Shown here piece by piece: positions 1 to 7,715 of a DNA stretch of 64,000 nucleotides. Each line of letters opens with the position of its first letter. The stretch's first letter is position 1. Origin of the DNA: Rudaea sp. 3F27F6 (GTDB taxonomy: Bacteria > Pseudomonadota > Gammaproteobacteria > Xanthomonadales > Rhodanobacteraceae); assembly GCF_005503555.1 (NCBI RefSeq), contig NZ_SCNG01000004.1, forward strand, positions 62,001-126,000, written 5' to 3'. The notes beneath the pieces were generated by a model. The model had not been told where the DNA came from and did no database searches. It saw only the letters and a program-made list of their open reading frames with translations. The position numbers were made by a program, and so were the translations under genes.

Positions 1-1222
1 CGAAGTTTACCGCCTGCTGCGAATAGGCGAACGTGCCCGCGTAGAAATACGTCGGCGAATAGCCGAGCGAGTAATACATGTTGACGTTGAACGAGTTGTT
101 GACGTCGAACACGAGATGGTTCTTGCCGTAGTTGACCGACGCATCCCAGTGCCAGCCGCCTTCGGTCGTGCCGCGCAGGCCGACGACCGTATTGATGTCG
201 TTGGTGTGGTTCTTGATCTGCGGCAGATATCCGTTCGGATTGATCGAGGTGACGTTGCGCGAGTCGTCCCACTTGCGATAGAAGCCGTTCGAGGTGGCGT
301 CGCGGCGCGTCGCGGTGATGTAGCCGTAAGCTTCCACCGCCGGCGAAAACGTGTAGCCGAAATTGAGCAGGCCCTGATAAGTGACGACGGCGGGGTCGCC
401 GTAGCGCTGATAGCCCCACGCGCCCGGCGGCAGCGCACCCGGCGCCGTCGTCGAGCGATCGGTGTTGTAGGCGCGGTTCGTGTTCATCTCGTTCTGGTAG
501 TTCAACGACAGGCGCACCCAGCCCGGCGACTTGCCGTTCTCGTCCTGCGCACCGAAGGCGTAGCCGTAGGAGCCTGAGGCCGAGTTCTGCGCGCCGTCAC
601 CCTTGCTGTACTTGCCGCCGCCGAGAGTGACTTCGTTGCTGCCTTCCTTCGCACCGTGCTTGAGCACGATGTTGATCACGCCGGCAATCGCGTCCGAGCC
701 GTATTGCGCCGAAGCGCCGTCGCGCAGCACTTCGATGTGGTCGATCGCCGACATCGGCAGCGAATTCAGATCGACCGGCGAAGAGCCGAACGCCGGACCC
801 GCGTTGTAGTTGAGCAGCGCCGAGGTGTGATAGCGCTTGCCGTCGACGAGCACGAGCACCTGGTCGGGCGAGAGGCCGCGCAGAATCGCCGGACGCACGG
901 CGTCATTGCCGTCGTTGATCGCCGGGCGCGGGAAATCCAGCGACGGCAGCAGCGTGTTCAGCGCGCTGCCGAGATCGTTGTAGCCCGACGCACCGAGATC
1001 CTTCGGGCTCAGCACGTCGATCGGCGACAACGATTCGGCCTCGGTGCGGTTGGTGGCGCGCGTGCCGGTGACGATCACCGCATTCAGAGTCTGCTGGTCC
1101 GACTTGGATTTCGTCGTGGCGTCCGTGCCTGCCTGGGGTTCGTCCGCGGACGCCATGAGCGGAATGCTCACGGCGATGAGCGCGGCCAACAGATTCGGAA
1201 CGCAACGCAAACGGTTCGACAT
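1..1222 (-). CDS. TonB-dependent receptor, N-terminal part (gene runs off the window)
   Basis: Outer-membrane active transporter; the first 407 codons are visible and the C-terminal barrel lies beyond the window edge. Translation from the ATG at 1222 gives a Sec signal peptide ending near the ASADE region, a linker, a TonB-box-like stretch (NAVIVTGTR) and a plug domain with the usual DGKRYH and LRDGASAQYGSDAIAGV-type motifs, followed by aromatic-rich beta strands. It is followed downstream, on the other side of its start, by an MFS transporter and ring-cleavage genes, so uptake of an aromatic or lignin-derived compound across the outer membrane is a reasonable inference. The substrate cannot be read from the sequence. 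Confidence 0.9.
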   Translation of the reverse strand, partial: MSNRLRCVPNLLAALIAVSIPLMASADEPQAGTDATTKSKSDQQTLNAVIVTGTRATNRTEAESLSPIDVLSPKDLGASGYNDLGSALNTLLPSLDFPRPAINDGNDAVRPAILRGLSPDQVLVLVDGKRYHTSALLNYNAGPAFGSSPVDLNSLPMSAIDHIEVLRDGASAQYGSDAIAGVINIVLKHGAKEGSNEVTLGGGKYSKGDGAQNSASGSYGYAFGAQDENGKSPGWVRLSLNYQNEMNTNRAYNTDRSTTAPGALPPGAWGYQRYGDPAVVTYQGLLNFGYTFSPAVEAYGYITATRRDATSNGFYRKWDDSRNVTSINPNGYLPQIKNHTNDINTVVGLRGTTEGGWHWDASVNYGKNHLVFDVNNSFNVNMYYSLGYSPTYFYAGTFAYSQQAVNF

Positions 1223-1302
1223 GTCTTGTAGTCTCCGGTAATGGATTGAGCGTGACTTGCGGACGAAAGCGGGATGAAGCGGGTGCGCAGTGCGGCGGCC
1301 GG

Positions 1303-2697
1303 CTACTCGAATTTTCGATCGCGCACGCGGCGCGCAACGAAGGCGTAGAGAACCGCCGCGAGCCCGGTGCACAGGCAGTACAAGGTGACGATGCCGTAGC
1401 GCAGTGCATGCGGATCGTCGCCGTAGAGATGCGCGAGCAGGGTCGCCATGGTCGGCCCGATCGCAAGGCCGAGCAGGTTCTGCACGAGGAAGAACACCGA
1501 AGTGAGGCGGCCCATGAGCCGGCTCGGCGTGATCTGCGCCATCGTCGCGCCGGCCGAGGACGGCACCGGGCTGGCGAAAAAGGCGTGGCAGGCATACAGC
1601 GCCGCGGCGGTGAGCTGGTCGCCGATGAAAGCGAGTGCGAGCGTGGCGACATTGGCGACGATCACCGTCACCATCGCGACTTCGAGCGGCGCTGCGTTGC
1701 GTCCGCGCTTGGACATACGGTCCATGACCGCGCCGAACACGAACAGGCCGAGCGGCACCGACGCCATCATCAGCGGACCGAGGCTGCGGCCGACGCTCGA
1801 CAAAGGCATCTGCCAGGTCTGCGCGACCACGGTCGGCGCCCAGGCATTGAAGCCGGAGATCGCCATTGCGTACAGCGTCGCCGCGCCCCACAAGGGCGCA
1901 TACAGACGCCATTCCTTGCCGACGAAACCGAGCGCTTCACGATACGCCGACCAGCCGCCGGTCGGCGCGCTCTTTTGCGCAGCGACGCGCGCAGGCTCGC
2001 GCAGGCTCAGCATCAGTGCCGCGAACGGCAGGCCGATCAATCCCGGCACGACGATGACGAACTGCCACGGCTTGAGCGTACCGAGCCACGGCAAGCCGGC
2101 GACCGCGCCGCTTTCCGAAAGCTGCAGCAGCCAGCCGCCGATGAACAGCGAGAAGCCGACGCCGACCATCGGCCCCATCTGGTAAATACCGAAGGCGCGG
2201 CCACGGCGGTCGGGCGGGAACGCGTCGCGGATCATCGAGTACGCCGCGGGCTGCAGCGCGGCTTCGCCGATGCCGATGCCGGCACGGCAGAGGAACAGTT
2301 GCACGTAGTTCTTCGCCACGCCGCAGAGCACGGTCATGGCCGACCAGGCGAACACGGCCCAGCCGATCACGCCGCGCCGGCTGAAACGGTCGACGAGGTA
2401 ACCGGCCGGAATGCTGATCGTGCTGTAGAACAGCACGAACGACACGCCGAGCAGCAGGCTCATCTGGAAATCGCCGACGCCGAACTCGCGCTTGATCGGA
2501 CCAACGACAAGCGACAGCGACGAGCGGTCGATGAACGAAAGCACGAAGATCGCGGTAAGGATCGCGAGCATGTACCAGGCATGCGGCGCGACTTCGCCGC
2601 GCACGGCTGGAGCCGCGTCGGCGGGTGCCTGCACGGCCTGCGTCGTTAGCTCCGCGCGCGCTGCCGGTTGCGCGCCATCGCTGTGTGATGGATTCAC
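1303..2697 (-). CDS. MFS transporter, probable aromatic acid importer
   Basis: A 464-residue major facilitator superfamily protein. After about 40 hydrophilic residues come twelve predicted membrane segments, with the MFS loop motif between helices 2 and 3 visible as GYLVDRFSRR and a second RRGRAFG loop at about residue 165. The start is GTG at 2697, preceded by a GGAGGA ribosome-binding site. It is transcribed divergently from the LigB-type dioxygenase gene, with two GntR-type palindromes in the shared upstream region, and lies beside a TonB-dependent receptor gene. Import of the aromatic substrate or an intermediate is inferred from this context. Confidence 0.88.
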   Translation of the reverse strand: MNPSHSDGAQPAARAELTTQAVQAPADAAPAVRGEVAPHAWYMLAILTAIFVLSFIDRSSLSLVVGPIKREFGVGDFQMSLLLGVSFVLFYSTISIPAGYLVDRFSRRGVIGWAVFAWSAMTVLCGVAKNYVQLFLCRAGIGIGEAALQPAAYSMIRDAFPPDRRGRAFGIYQMGPMVGVGFSLFIGGWLLQLSESGAVAGLPWLGTLKPWQFVIVVPGLIGLPFAALMLSLREPARVAAQKSAPTGGWSAYREALGFVGKEWRLYAPLWGAATLYAMAISGFNAWAPTVVAQTWQMPLSSVGRSLGPLMMASVPLGLFVFGAVMDRMSKRGRNAAPLEVAMVTVIVANVATLALAFIGDQLTAAALYACHAFFASPVPSSAGATMAQITPSRLMGRLTSVFFLVQNLLGLAIGPTMATLLAHLYGDDPHALRYGIVTLYCLCTGLAAVLYAFVARRVRDRKFE

Positions 2698-2810
2698 TTG
2701 TCCTCCCGCGCGTCCTTCTCCCTGGACGACTTTTTGTTTGCGCCGTTCGCTGCGCTTGCGCGGCGATTTCGGCTTCGTCGCCGGTCACTGCCAGCGTGGA
2801 CATATAACGC

Positions 2811-2823
2811 GCATACAATATGT
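2811..2823. promoter_or_regulatory. GntR-type operator, copy O1 (imperfect)
   Basis: GCATACAATATGT: an imperfect copy (one mismatch in the 11-bp core) of the CATACWGTATG palindrome found at four other places in the catabolic locus. It is preceded by ATAACGC, as in O2 and O5. It lies between the divergent MFS and LigB genes. Assignment to the GntR protein at 6902-7690 is an inference from co-localisation. Confidence 0.5.
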
Positions 2824-2846
2824 TCTTTGTCAATAGCCGTTCGTCA

Positions 2847-2875
2847 TTGACAGAAAAAATCCTTGGATTTATAAC
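2847..2875 (+). promoter_or_regulatory. Sigma-70 promoter of the ligB-rraA operon
   Basis: A consensus -35 TTGACA at 2847-2852 and a -10 TATAAC at 2870-2875 are separated by 17 bp. The predicted transcription start falls inside operator O2, about 100 bp before the LigB-type start codon. An operator placed over the start site fits repression. Confidence 0.6.
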
Positions 2876-2877
2876 AC

Positions 2878-2890
2878 GCATACTGTTATT
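2878..2890. promoter_or_regulatory. GntR-type operator, copy O2 (imperfect)
   Basis: GCATACTGTTATT carries a full left half-site (CATACTGT) and a weaker right half. It sits immediately downstream of the -10 box of the plus-strand promoter, over the expected transcription start. The left flank ATAACAC is shared with O5. Confidence 0.5.
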
Positions 2891-2972
2891 CAGATTCGAT
2901 CTGCGCTCGCCCGATGCGCGCGCTGATCGCCACGCATCGCTCGGGCGGCACGCAGCCGCGAAGGAGTTTCGG

Positions 2973-4010
2973 ATGGCAACCTTGGTCGGCGCTTTCGCCT
3001 GCTCGCATGGCCCGATGCTGGCGACGCCGCCGGACATGTGGCACTTGCGCGCCGGCGCGGACCGCAACAATCCGCGCCACTGGTTCCGCGGCGAAGCGCT
3101 GTCCTACCACGCGCTGATCGCCAAGCGTGCCGGCGACGTCGCGGCGTTCACCGCGGCGATCAGCGACGCCGAGAAGCAGGCGCGCCACGCCGCCTGCCAG
3201 CGCGCGCTCGACCAACTCGCCGAGCGCTTCGCCGCGGCGCGCGCCGACCTCGTGATCCTGCTCGGCAACGATCAGCGCGAGGTGTTCCAGGACGACCTCA
3301 CGCCGATGCTCACGGTCTACGCGGGCGAGCGCATCGAGAACGTGCCGCTCAACGAGGCGCAGGTCGCGCGCCTGCCGCCCGGCGTGGCGATCGCGGAGAA
3401 CGGCCACTGCCCGCCCGGCGGCGCGACCTATGCGGGCGCGCCCGAGATCGCCGACGCGCTCGTCACTGCGCTCGCCGATGCGCAGTTCGACGTCGCGCGC
3501 TCGGCGCGCCTGCCCGGCGGCGACGACCGCCAGCACGGCATCCCGCACGCGTTCGGTTTTCTCTACCGCCGCATCATGCGCGACGCACCGCCGCCGAGCG
3601 TGCCGATTTTCCTCAACGTCGGCGTCGCGCCGAACCAGATCCGCGCAGCGCGCAGTCTCGCTTTCGGTCATGCCTTGCGCAAGGCGATCGAGTCGCTGCC
3701 CGCCGGGCTGCGCGTGGCCGTGCTCGCTTCGGGCGGCATGACCCATTTCGTCATCGACGAGGCGCTCGACCGGCGCGTGCTCGATGCGATGGCCGCGCAC
3801 GACGAAGCCGCGCTGGCCGGAGAACCCGAAAATTTTTTCAACGGCAACACGGCCGAGATCAAGAGCTGGTATCCGCTCGCCGCGATGATGGCCGATCTCG
3901 GCTGGAAGATGGACTTGATCGATTACGTGCCGTGCTACCGCACCGAAGCCGGCACGGGCAATGCGATGGCGTTTGCGTCGTGGGCGCCGCACGAACCGCG
4001 TACGGACTGA
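2973..4010 (+). CDS. LigB-type extradiol ring-cleavage dioxygenase (copy 1)
   Basis: A 345-residue class III (LigB superfamily) extradiol dioxygenase, expected to open a catechol-type ring with non-haem Fe(II). Start chosen at the ATG at 2973, 6 nt after an AAGGAG ribosome-binding site; an upstream in-frame extension has none. By alignment to LigB of Sphingobium, H12 (metal), H258 in GGMTH (catalytic) and E295 in NTAEIKSW (metal) are present. The second metal histidine of LigB (its NDH motif) is glutamine here: Q101 in GNDQREVF. The HGIPHAFGF block lies at 188-196. It is the first gene of an operon with three RraA-family genes under operator O2. Copy 2 is at 28332-29384. The ring substrate is unknown. 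Confidence 0.85.
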   Translation: MATLVGAFACSHGPMLATPPDMWHLRAGADRNNPRHWFRGEALSYHALIAKRAGDVAAFTAAISDAEKQARHAACQRALDQLAERFAAARADLVILLGNDQREVFQDDLTPMLTVYAGERIENVPLNEAQVARLPPGVAIAENGHCPPGGATYAGAPEIADALVTALADAQFDVARSARLPGGDDRQHGIPHAFGFLYRRIMRDAPPPSVPIFLNVGVAPNQIRAARSLAFGHALRKAIESLPAGLRVAVLASGGMTHFVIDEALDRRVLDAMAAHDEAALAGEPENFFNGNTAEIKSWYPLAAMMADLGWKMDLIDYVPCYRTEAGTGNAMAFASWAPHEPRTD

Positions 4011-4154
4011 GTACCCGATCCGTTCGCGGTGAGGTAACGAACCACGAACGGTATAGCAATTGTGCCGCTCGCCCTTCGATACCTCGGGGCGAACGGGTTT
4101 GAGTTTCGACTGAAGAAATTTCCTGTGCCAAGGAAACCGGAAAGGAGCAACGCG

Positions 4155-4853
4155 ATGAGTGGAGTACATGACTACGTTGAACGCCTGCGCAAGCTCGATG
4201 CCTGCGCCGTGTCCGACGCACTCGACAAGCTCGGCCTCGCCGGCGCGGTGAACGGCTTGCCGCAACGCGCGTCGGCGCGCCGCATCGCCGGCCGCGCCGT
4301 CACGGTGAAGCTGGTCAAGGCGGGTGACGCGCCCGCAGCCGCCGGACCGCCGCGCCACCTCGGCACGACCGCGGTCGAAACCGCGGGGCCGGACGACGTG
4401 ATCGTCGTCGAGCAGCGCACGGGTATCGAGGCTGGCAGTTGGGGCGGCATCCTTTCGCTCGGCGCAAAACTGCGCGGCATCGCCGGCGTCGTCGCCGACG
4501 GCCCGGTGCGCGATATCGACGAAGCGCGCCAATACGACCTGCCGGTGTTCTGCGCGGCGCTGACTGCGCGCACCGCGCGCGGCCGCGTCGCCGAAGCGGG
4601 CACGAACGTGCCGGTGACGATCCGCGACCATGCCGTAGCGCCGGGCGACTACGTCATTGCCGACAACAGTGCGGTGGTGTTTATCGCGGCGGCCGACATC
4701 GAGCGCGTGCTCGCCGCGGCCGAACAGGTCGCCGCACGCGAGGCCGCGATGGCGAAGGCGCTGCAAGCCGGCAAGCCGATCACCGAGGTGATGGGCGCCA
4801 ACTACGAAAACATGCTGCGCGATCGAGGGGAGCGGGGCAGCGGTGAGCGGTGA
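4155..4853 (+). CDS. RraA-family aldolase (HMG/CHA aldolase-like), copy 1
   Basis: A 232-residue member of the RraA/4-hydroxy-4-methyl-2-oxoglutarate (HMG) and 4-carboxy-4-hydroxy-2-oxoadipate (CHA) aldolase superfamily, which releases pyruvate in the last step of meta-cleavage of protocatechuate or gallate. The metal- and substrate-binding Arg-Asp pair is R119-D120 in ADGPVRD, and the WGG motif at 96-98 is present. The ATG at 4155 follows AAAGGAG. The last eight codons come from a heptamer repeat element, so the C-terminus (ending GSGER) may be a recent addition. The 144-bp gap to the LigB gene contains a hairpin repeat around 4060-4100 of a type dispersed in related genomes. First of three tandem paralogues. 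Confidence 0.82.
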   Translation: MSGVHDYVERLRKLDACAVSDALDKLGLAGAVNGLPQRASARRIAGRAVTVKLVKAGDAPAAAGPPRHLGTTAVETAGPDDVIVVEQRTGIEAGSWGGILSLGAKLRGIAGVVADGPVRDIDEARQYDLPVFCAALTARTARGRVAEAGTNVPVTIRDHAVAPGDYVIADNSAVVFIAAADIERVLAAAEQVAAREAAMAKALQAGKPITEVMGANYENMLRDRGERGSGER

Positions 4854-4887
4854 GCGGAAAGAGCTTTTCCCGCTCACCGCTTACCGC
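4839..4887. repeat. Inverted heptamer repeat hairpin (GGTGAGC units)
   Basis: The left arm holds two to three GCGGTGA heptamers and the right arm their complement (CCGCTCACCGCTTACCGCT). Together they can form a stem of about 19 bp around an AAAGAGCTTTT-like centre. The element overlaps the stop codon of the first RraA gene. It shares its unit and layout with the larger array at 33064-33267, so both belong to one repeat family. It could also act as a transcript-end or processing hairpin within the operon. Confidence 0.65.
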
Positions 4888-4943
4888 TAACGCTTTCCAA
4901 ACGCTTCGCACTGACACTCCCCTCACTCTCTCCGAGACCTCCC

Positions 4944-5609
4944 ATGACTGAAGCACTTCAAGACAAGAACGTCGCCCGCGCGGGCGCGCTCGATACCGCA
5001 ACGCTCAGCGACGCGCTCGACCGCCTCGGCATCGCCGGACAATGCCACCGCATCAAGGGCCGCGACCCGGGCATGCATCTCGCCGGCCGCGCCTACACGA
5101 TCAAGTACGGCCCGGCCTCGACGCCGCCCGGCACAGTCGGCGACTACATCGACGACATCGCGCCGGGCACCGTGCTCGTGCTCGACAACGACGGCCGCGA
5201 GGACTGCACCGTGTGGGGCGACATCCTCACCGAGATCGCGCATCGGCGCGAGATCGGCGGCACGGTGATCGACGGCATCTGCCGCGACGTCGCCCTCGCC
5301 TTGAAACTCGGCTACCCGATCTTCAGCCGCGACCACTGGATGCGCACCGGCAAGGATCGCGTGCAGGTCGAAGCGGTGCAGGTCACGGTCAACATCGGCC
5401 AAGCGCGCGTGCAGCCGGGCGACATCCTGCGCGGCGATACCGACGGCGTCATCGTGATTCCGGCGGCGCAAGAAAACGCCGTGCTCGATGCCGCCGAGGA
5501 AATCCATGCGGCCGAGATGCACATCCGCGACGCCGTGCGCAGCGGCAAGCGCCTCGACGAAGCGCGGCGCGAACTCGGCTATCACCAGTTGCAGACGCGC
5601 CGGCGCTGA
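4944..5609 (+). CDS. RraA-family aldolase-like protein, copy 2
   Basis: A 221-residue RraA/HMG-aldolase superfamily protein. The signature GTVIDGICRD places the Arg-Asp pair at R114-D115, with WGD at 91-93. The N-terminus (TATLSDALDRLGI) matches copy 1 (CAVSDALDKLGLAG), but overall identity to the other two copies looks low, so this is an old paralogue rather than a recent duplicate. It probably acts on a different hydroxy-oxo acid or supports the same aldolase step. It is 90 bp downstream of copy 1 and 14 bp upstream of copy 3, so co-transcription is likely. No strong ribosome-binding site is visible at the ATG. Confidence 0.8.
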   Translation: MTEALQDKNVARAGALDTATLSDALDRLGIAGQCHRIKGRDPGMHLAGRAYTIKYGPASTPPGTVGDYIDDIAPGTVLVLDNDGREDCTVWGDILTEIAHRREIGGTVIDGICRDVALALKLGYPIFSRDHWMRTGKDRVQVEAVQVTVNIGQARVQPGDILRGDTDGVIVIPAAQENAVLDAAEEIHAAEMHIRDAVRSGKRLDEARRELGYHQLQTRRR

Positions 5610-5623
5610 AAGGAATCGATGAG

Positions 5624-6304
5624 ATGACCACCGCAAGCTATCCGTTCCTCGACCTGCCGACCGTGCGCGCCGACTTCGAGCGCCCGGCCGCCGCACTCGT
5701 CGCCGCAGCCGCCGCCATTCCGGTCGCGACCCTGCATGAAGCTGCCGGCAAGATCGGCGCCCTCCCCGCCGCGATCAAGCCGGTCGCACTGTCGTTCAAG
5801 ATCTGCGGCCCGGCGCTGACCGTGCAGTCGCCGCCCGCGGACAATCTCTGGCTGCATCGCGCACTCGTCGTCGCCAAACCCGGCGACGTGCTCGTCGTCA
5901 GCGTCAGCGGCCACTACGACGCCGGCTACTGGGGTGAGGTGATGTCGACGATGGGGCGCGTGCGCGGCCTCGGCGGCCTGGTCATCGACGGCTGCGTACG
6001 CGACGGCGCGATCCTCGAACAGTTCGGCTTCCCGGTATTCGCACGCGGCCTCTGCATCCGCGGCACCGGCAAGGACTTCGCCGCACGCGGCTGGATCAAC
6101 CATCCGCTGATGCTCGACGACCTCGTCGTGCACGCCGGCGACCTGATCGTCGGTGACACCGACGGCGTCGTCGCCCTGCCACGCACGCGCATCGGCGAGA
6201 TCGTCACCGCATCGCACGACCGCGAAGCCAAGGAACAGGAAATCATCCGCCGCCTCGAAGCCGGCGAGGCCTCGCTCGATATCTACGGCTGGAATCGCGG
6301 CTGA
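5624..6304 (+). CDS. RraA-family aldolase-like protein, copy 3
   Basis: A 226-residue third RraA-superfamily member. The Arg-Asp pair is R126-D127 in GLVIDGCVRDGA, with WGE at 103-105. Its first 45 residues differ from the other two copies and lack the SDALD motif (VATLHEAAGKIG instead), and the sequence FKICGPALTVQ is that of the metal-dependent aldolase group. The ATG at 5624 follows AAAGGA by about 9 nt. It is the last gene of the plus-strand operon. Whether the three proteins form mixed oligomers or act on different substrates cannot be decided from sequence. Confidence 0.8.
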   Translation: MTTASYPFLDLPTVRADFERPAAALVAAAAAIPVATLHEAAGKIGALPAAIKPVALSFKICGPALTVQSPPADNLWLHRALVVAKPGDVLVVSVSGHYDAGYWGEVMSTMGRVRGLGGLVIDGCVRDGAILEQFGFPVFARGLCIRGTGKDFAARGWINHPLMLDDLVVHAGDLIVGDTDGVVALPRTRIGEIVTASHDREAKEQEIIRRLEAGEASLDIYGWNRG

Positions 6305-6901
6305 GCGTTGCGACGGAGCTTTGTTGAAGTCCCGCGCACTGGATTCGCAGCGCATACGTTGTCGGTCGGCGCTGTAGTAATGGACCGCCGCGAGTAGAGC
6401 CGAGCGCGAACGGTTTCAACCGCTTTCGCGCGAGACGCGCGAAATTTTCGCGCCCTACAAACGCAGAGTGCCTGCGCGCCAGCGCTGGCCCCGGCGCGCA
6501 CGATGCGCGCTGCTCCGGCTCTTCCGGGTCCCCATTACATTGCGGCGGCAGCGGACGAAAAGGCCCGCAGGGTGCGCGCGATGGATCGCGCGCATTCCGC
6601 TATTGCACATGGATGTGCAATTAGCGGAACCCGGCCGCTGACGCGGACCCTTCGGGCAGGATGCCCGAAGGGCGCAATGTTCTGGGGCGGCGTTTCTTTG
6701 GTTACTTTCTTGTCGCTGCTGACAAGAAAGTGACCCGCTCGCCCGCAGGGCGAGTGGAAGCTCTGCTCTACAAGTCAGACGTCAAACGTCGATTCCATAC
6801 CATCGAATCGACAACAGCAAACGACTCGCCCACGATCGAATGCCAAAGACAAGCCACGTCTCGGCAACGTCTCAGTCAAACAAACCCCAATAGACAAACC
6901 G
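6305..6901. other. Non-coding stretch with a dispersed repeat
   Basis: Between the third RraA gene and the GntR gene, which converge here. It contains the repeat at 6523-6765. The remaining sequence shows no gene-like reading frame; short frames here have no ribosome-binding site and are made largely of repeat sequence. Confidence 0.6.
6523..6765 (-). repeat. Dispersed ~240-bp repeat, copy A
   Basis: Read on the minus strand, this begins with AGAGCTTCCACTCG, continues through a palindrome (GGTCACTTTCTTGTC facing GACAAGAAAGTAACC) and ends at GGGACCCG. The segment at 22172-22404 begins and ends with the same words on the plus strand, holds the same kind of palindrome and has nearly the same length, but a different interior. 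Such GGGTTACTTTCTTTG-type elements are common intergenic repeats in Xanthomonadales. Confidence 0.65.
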
Positions 6902-7690
6902 TCAGCGACTACGCGCCGGCACTGCGCGCTTAGCCGCCTTCGCCGGCTTGGCCGACGCCTTGGCCGCTTCGTCGCGCGCCGCGAGATACTTTTTGCGCAA
7001 CAGCATATTGTTCTGGCGCACCACGTCCTGCGCGGCGTCGGCGTTGCCGTCGCGGATCGCCTCGTACAGCGCACGGTGACGGCTGATCACGCTCTTCGCC
7101 ACGGCGCCGGTCGTGTACGGCGACAGCGAGCGGTAGAGCACGTGCACGACGGCCTGCATCATCGCTTCGAGGAAATGGTTGTGCGAGGCGCGCGCGACGG
7201 CGTTGCGGAAGGTCATCGACGCCTGGGTGAATTCCTGCTGCGTGCCGACCAGGCCTTCGGCCTTTTCCAGCGCCGCTTCGAGCGCGACCAGATCTTCGGG
7301 CGTGGCCGCCTGGGCGGCGAATCCCGCGACTGCGGTCTCGACCGTAAGCAGCGCGTCGAAGATTTCCTCCTCGCGCACGCCGATCAGCTTGAGCTGGATC
7401 GCCAGCGCTTCGGAGAAGCGTTCGGGATTGCCCTGGGCGATGCGTGCGCCGCCGCCTGCACCCGTGCGGATGTCGACCACGCCGAGCGCTTCGAGCCGGC
7501 CCAGCGCTTCGCGGATCGGCAGGCGGCTGACCCCGAACTGCTGGGTCAGGTCGCTTTCCGAACCGAGGAAATCGCCGGCGACGAAATGCCCGTCGAGCAA
7601 AGCCTCCTTGATCTGTCGCTCGACGCGAATCGCGGTCGATTCAGAACGGCCTAGCTTCCATACCGGCGTTTCGCTTTTCTGGCGCTGCAT
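6902..7690 (-). CDS. GntR/FCD-family transcriptional regulator
   Basis: A 262-residue FadR-subfamily (FCD) GntR regulator. An N-terminal winged helix spans about 18-85 (sequences SESDLTQQFGVSRLPIREAL and LEALGVVDIR), followed by an all-helical FCD effector domain at about 100-235 with the metal-binding histidine pattern typical of the group (ASHNHF and ISRHRALYEAI). A basic Lys/Ala-rich tail of about 25 residues follows. The ATG at 7690 is preceded by AGGAGA. It lies 25 bp downstream of the CobW gene on the same strand and is probably co-transcribed with it from the region holding operators O3 and O4. It is inferred to repress the catabolic operons through the CATACWGTATG palindromes. Confidence 0.88.
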   Translation of the reverse strand: MQRQKSETPVWKLGRSESTAIRVERQIKEALLDGHFVAGDFLGSESDLTQQFGVSRLPIREALGRLEALGVVDIRTGAGGGARIAQGNPERFSEALAIQLKLIGVREEEIFDALLTVETAVAGFAAQAATPEDLVALEAALEKAEGLVGTQQEFTQASMTFRNAVARASHNHFLEAMMQAVVHVLYRSLSPYTTGAVAKSVISRHRALYEAIRDGNADAAQDVVRQNNMLLRKKYLAARDEAAKASAKPAKAAKRAVPARSR

Positions 7691-7715
7691 ATCGTCTCCT
7701 GACAGGGGCTCTCGG

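Noticed and set aside
4020-4110. Hairpin between the LigB and first RraA gene as a transcription terminator
   Set aside because: There is a dispersed palindrome, but no T-run, and the genes look co-transcribed.
2886-4877. Minus-strand frame of 663 codons opposite the LigB and RraA genes
   Set aside because: It crosses two clear plus-strand genes and their gap, and has no protein motif or start signal.
6503-6733. Short plus-strand frame inside the dispersed repeat
   Set aside because: The frame is made from the repeat itself and has no ribosome-binding site; similar frames arise wherever the repeat occurs.
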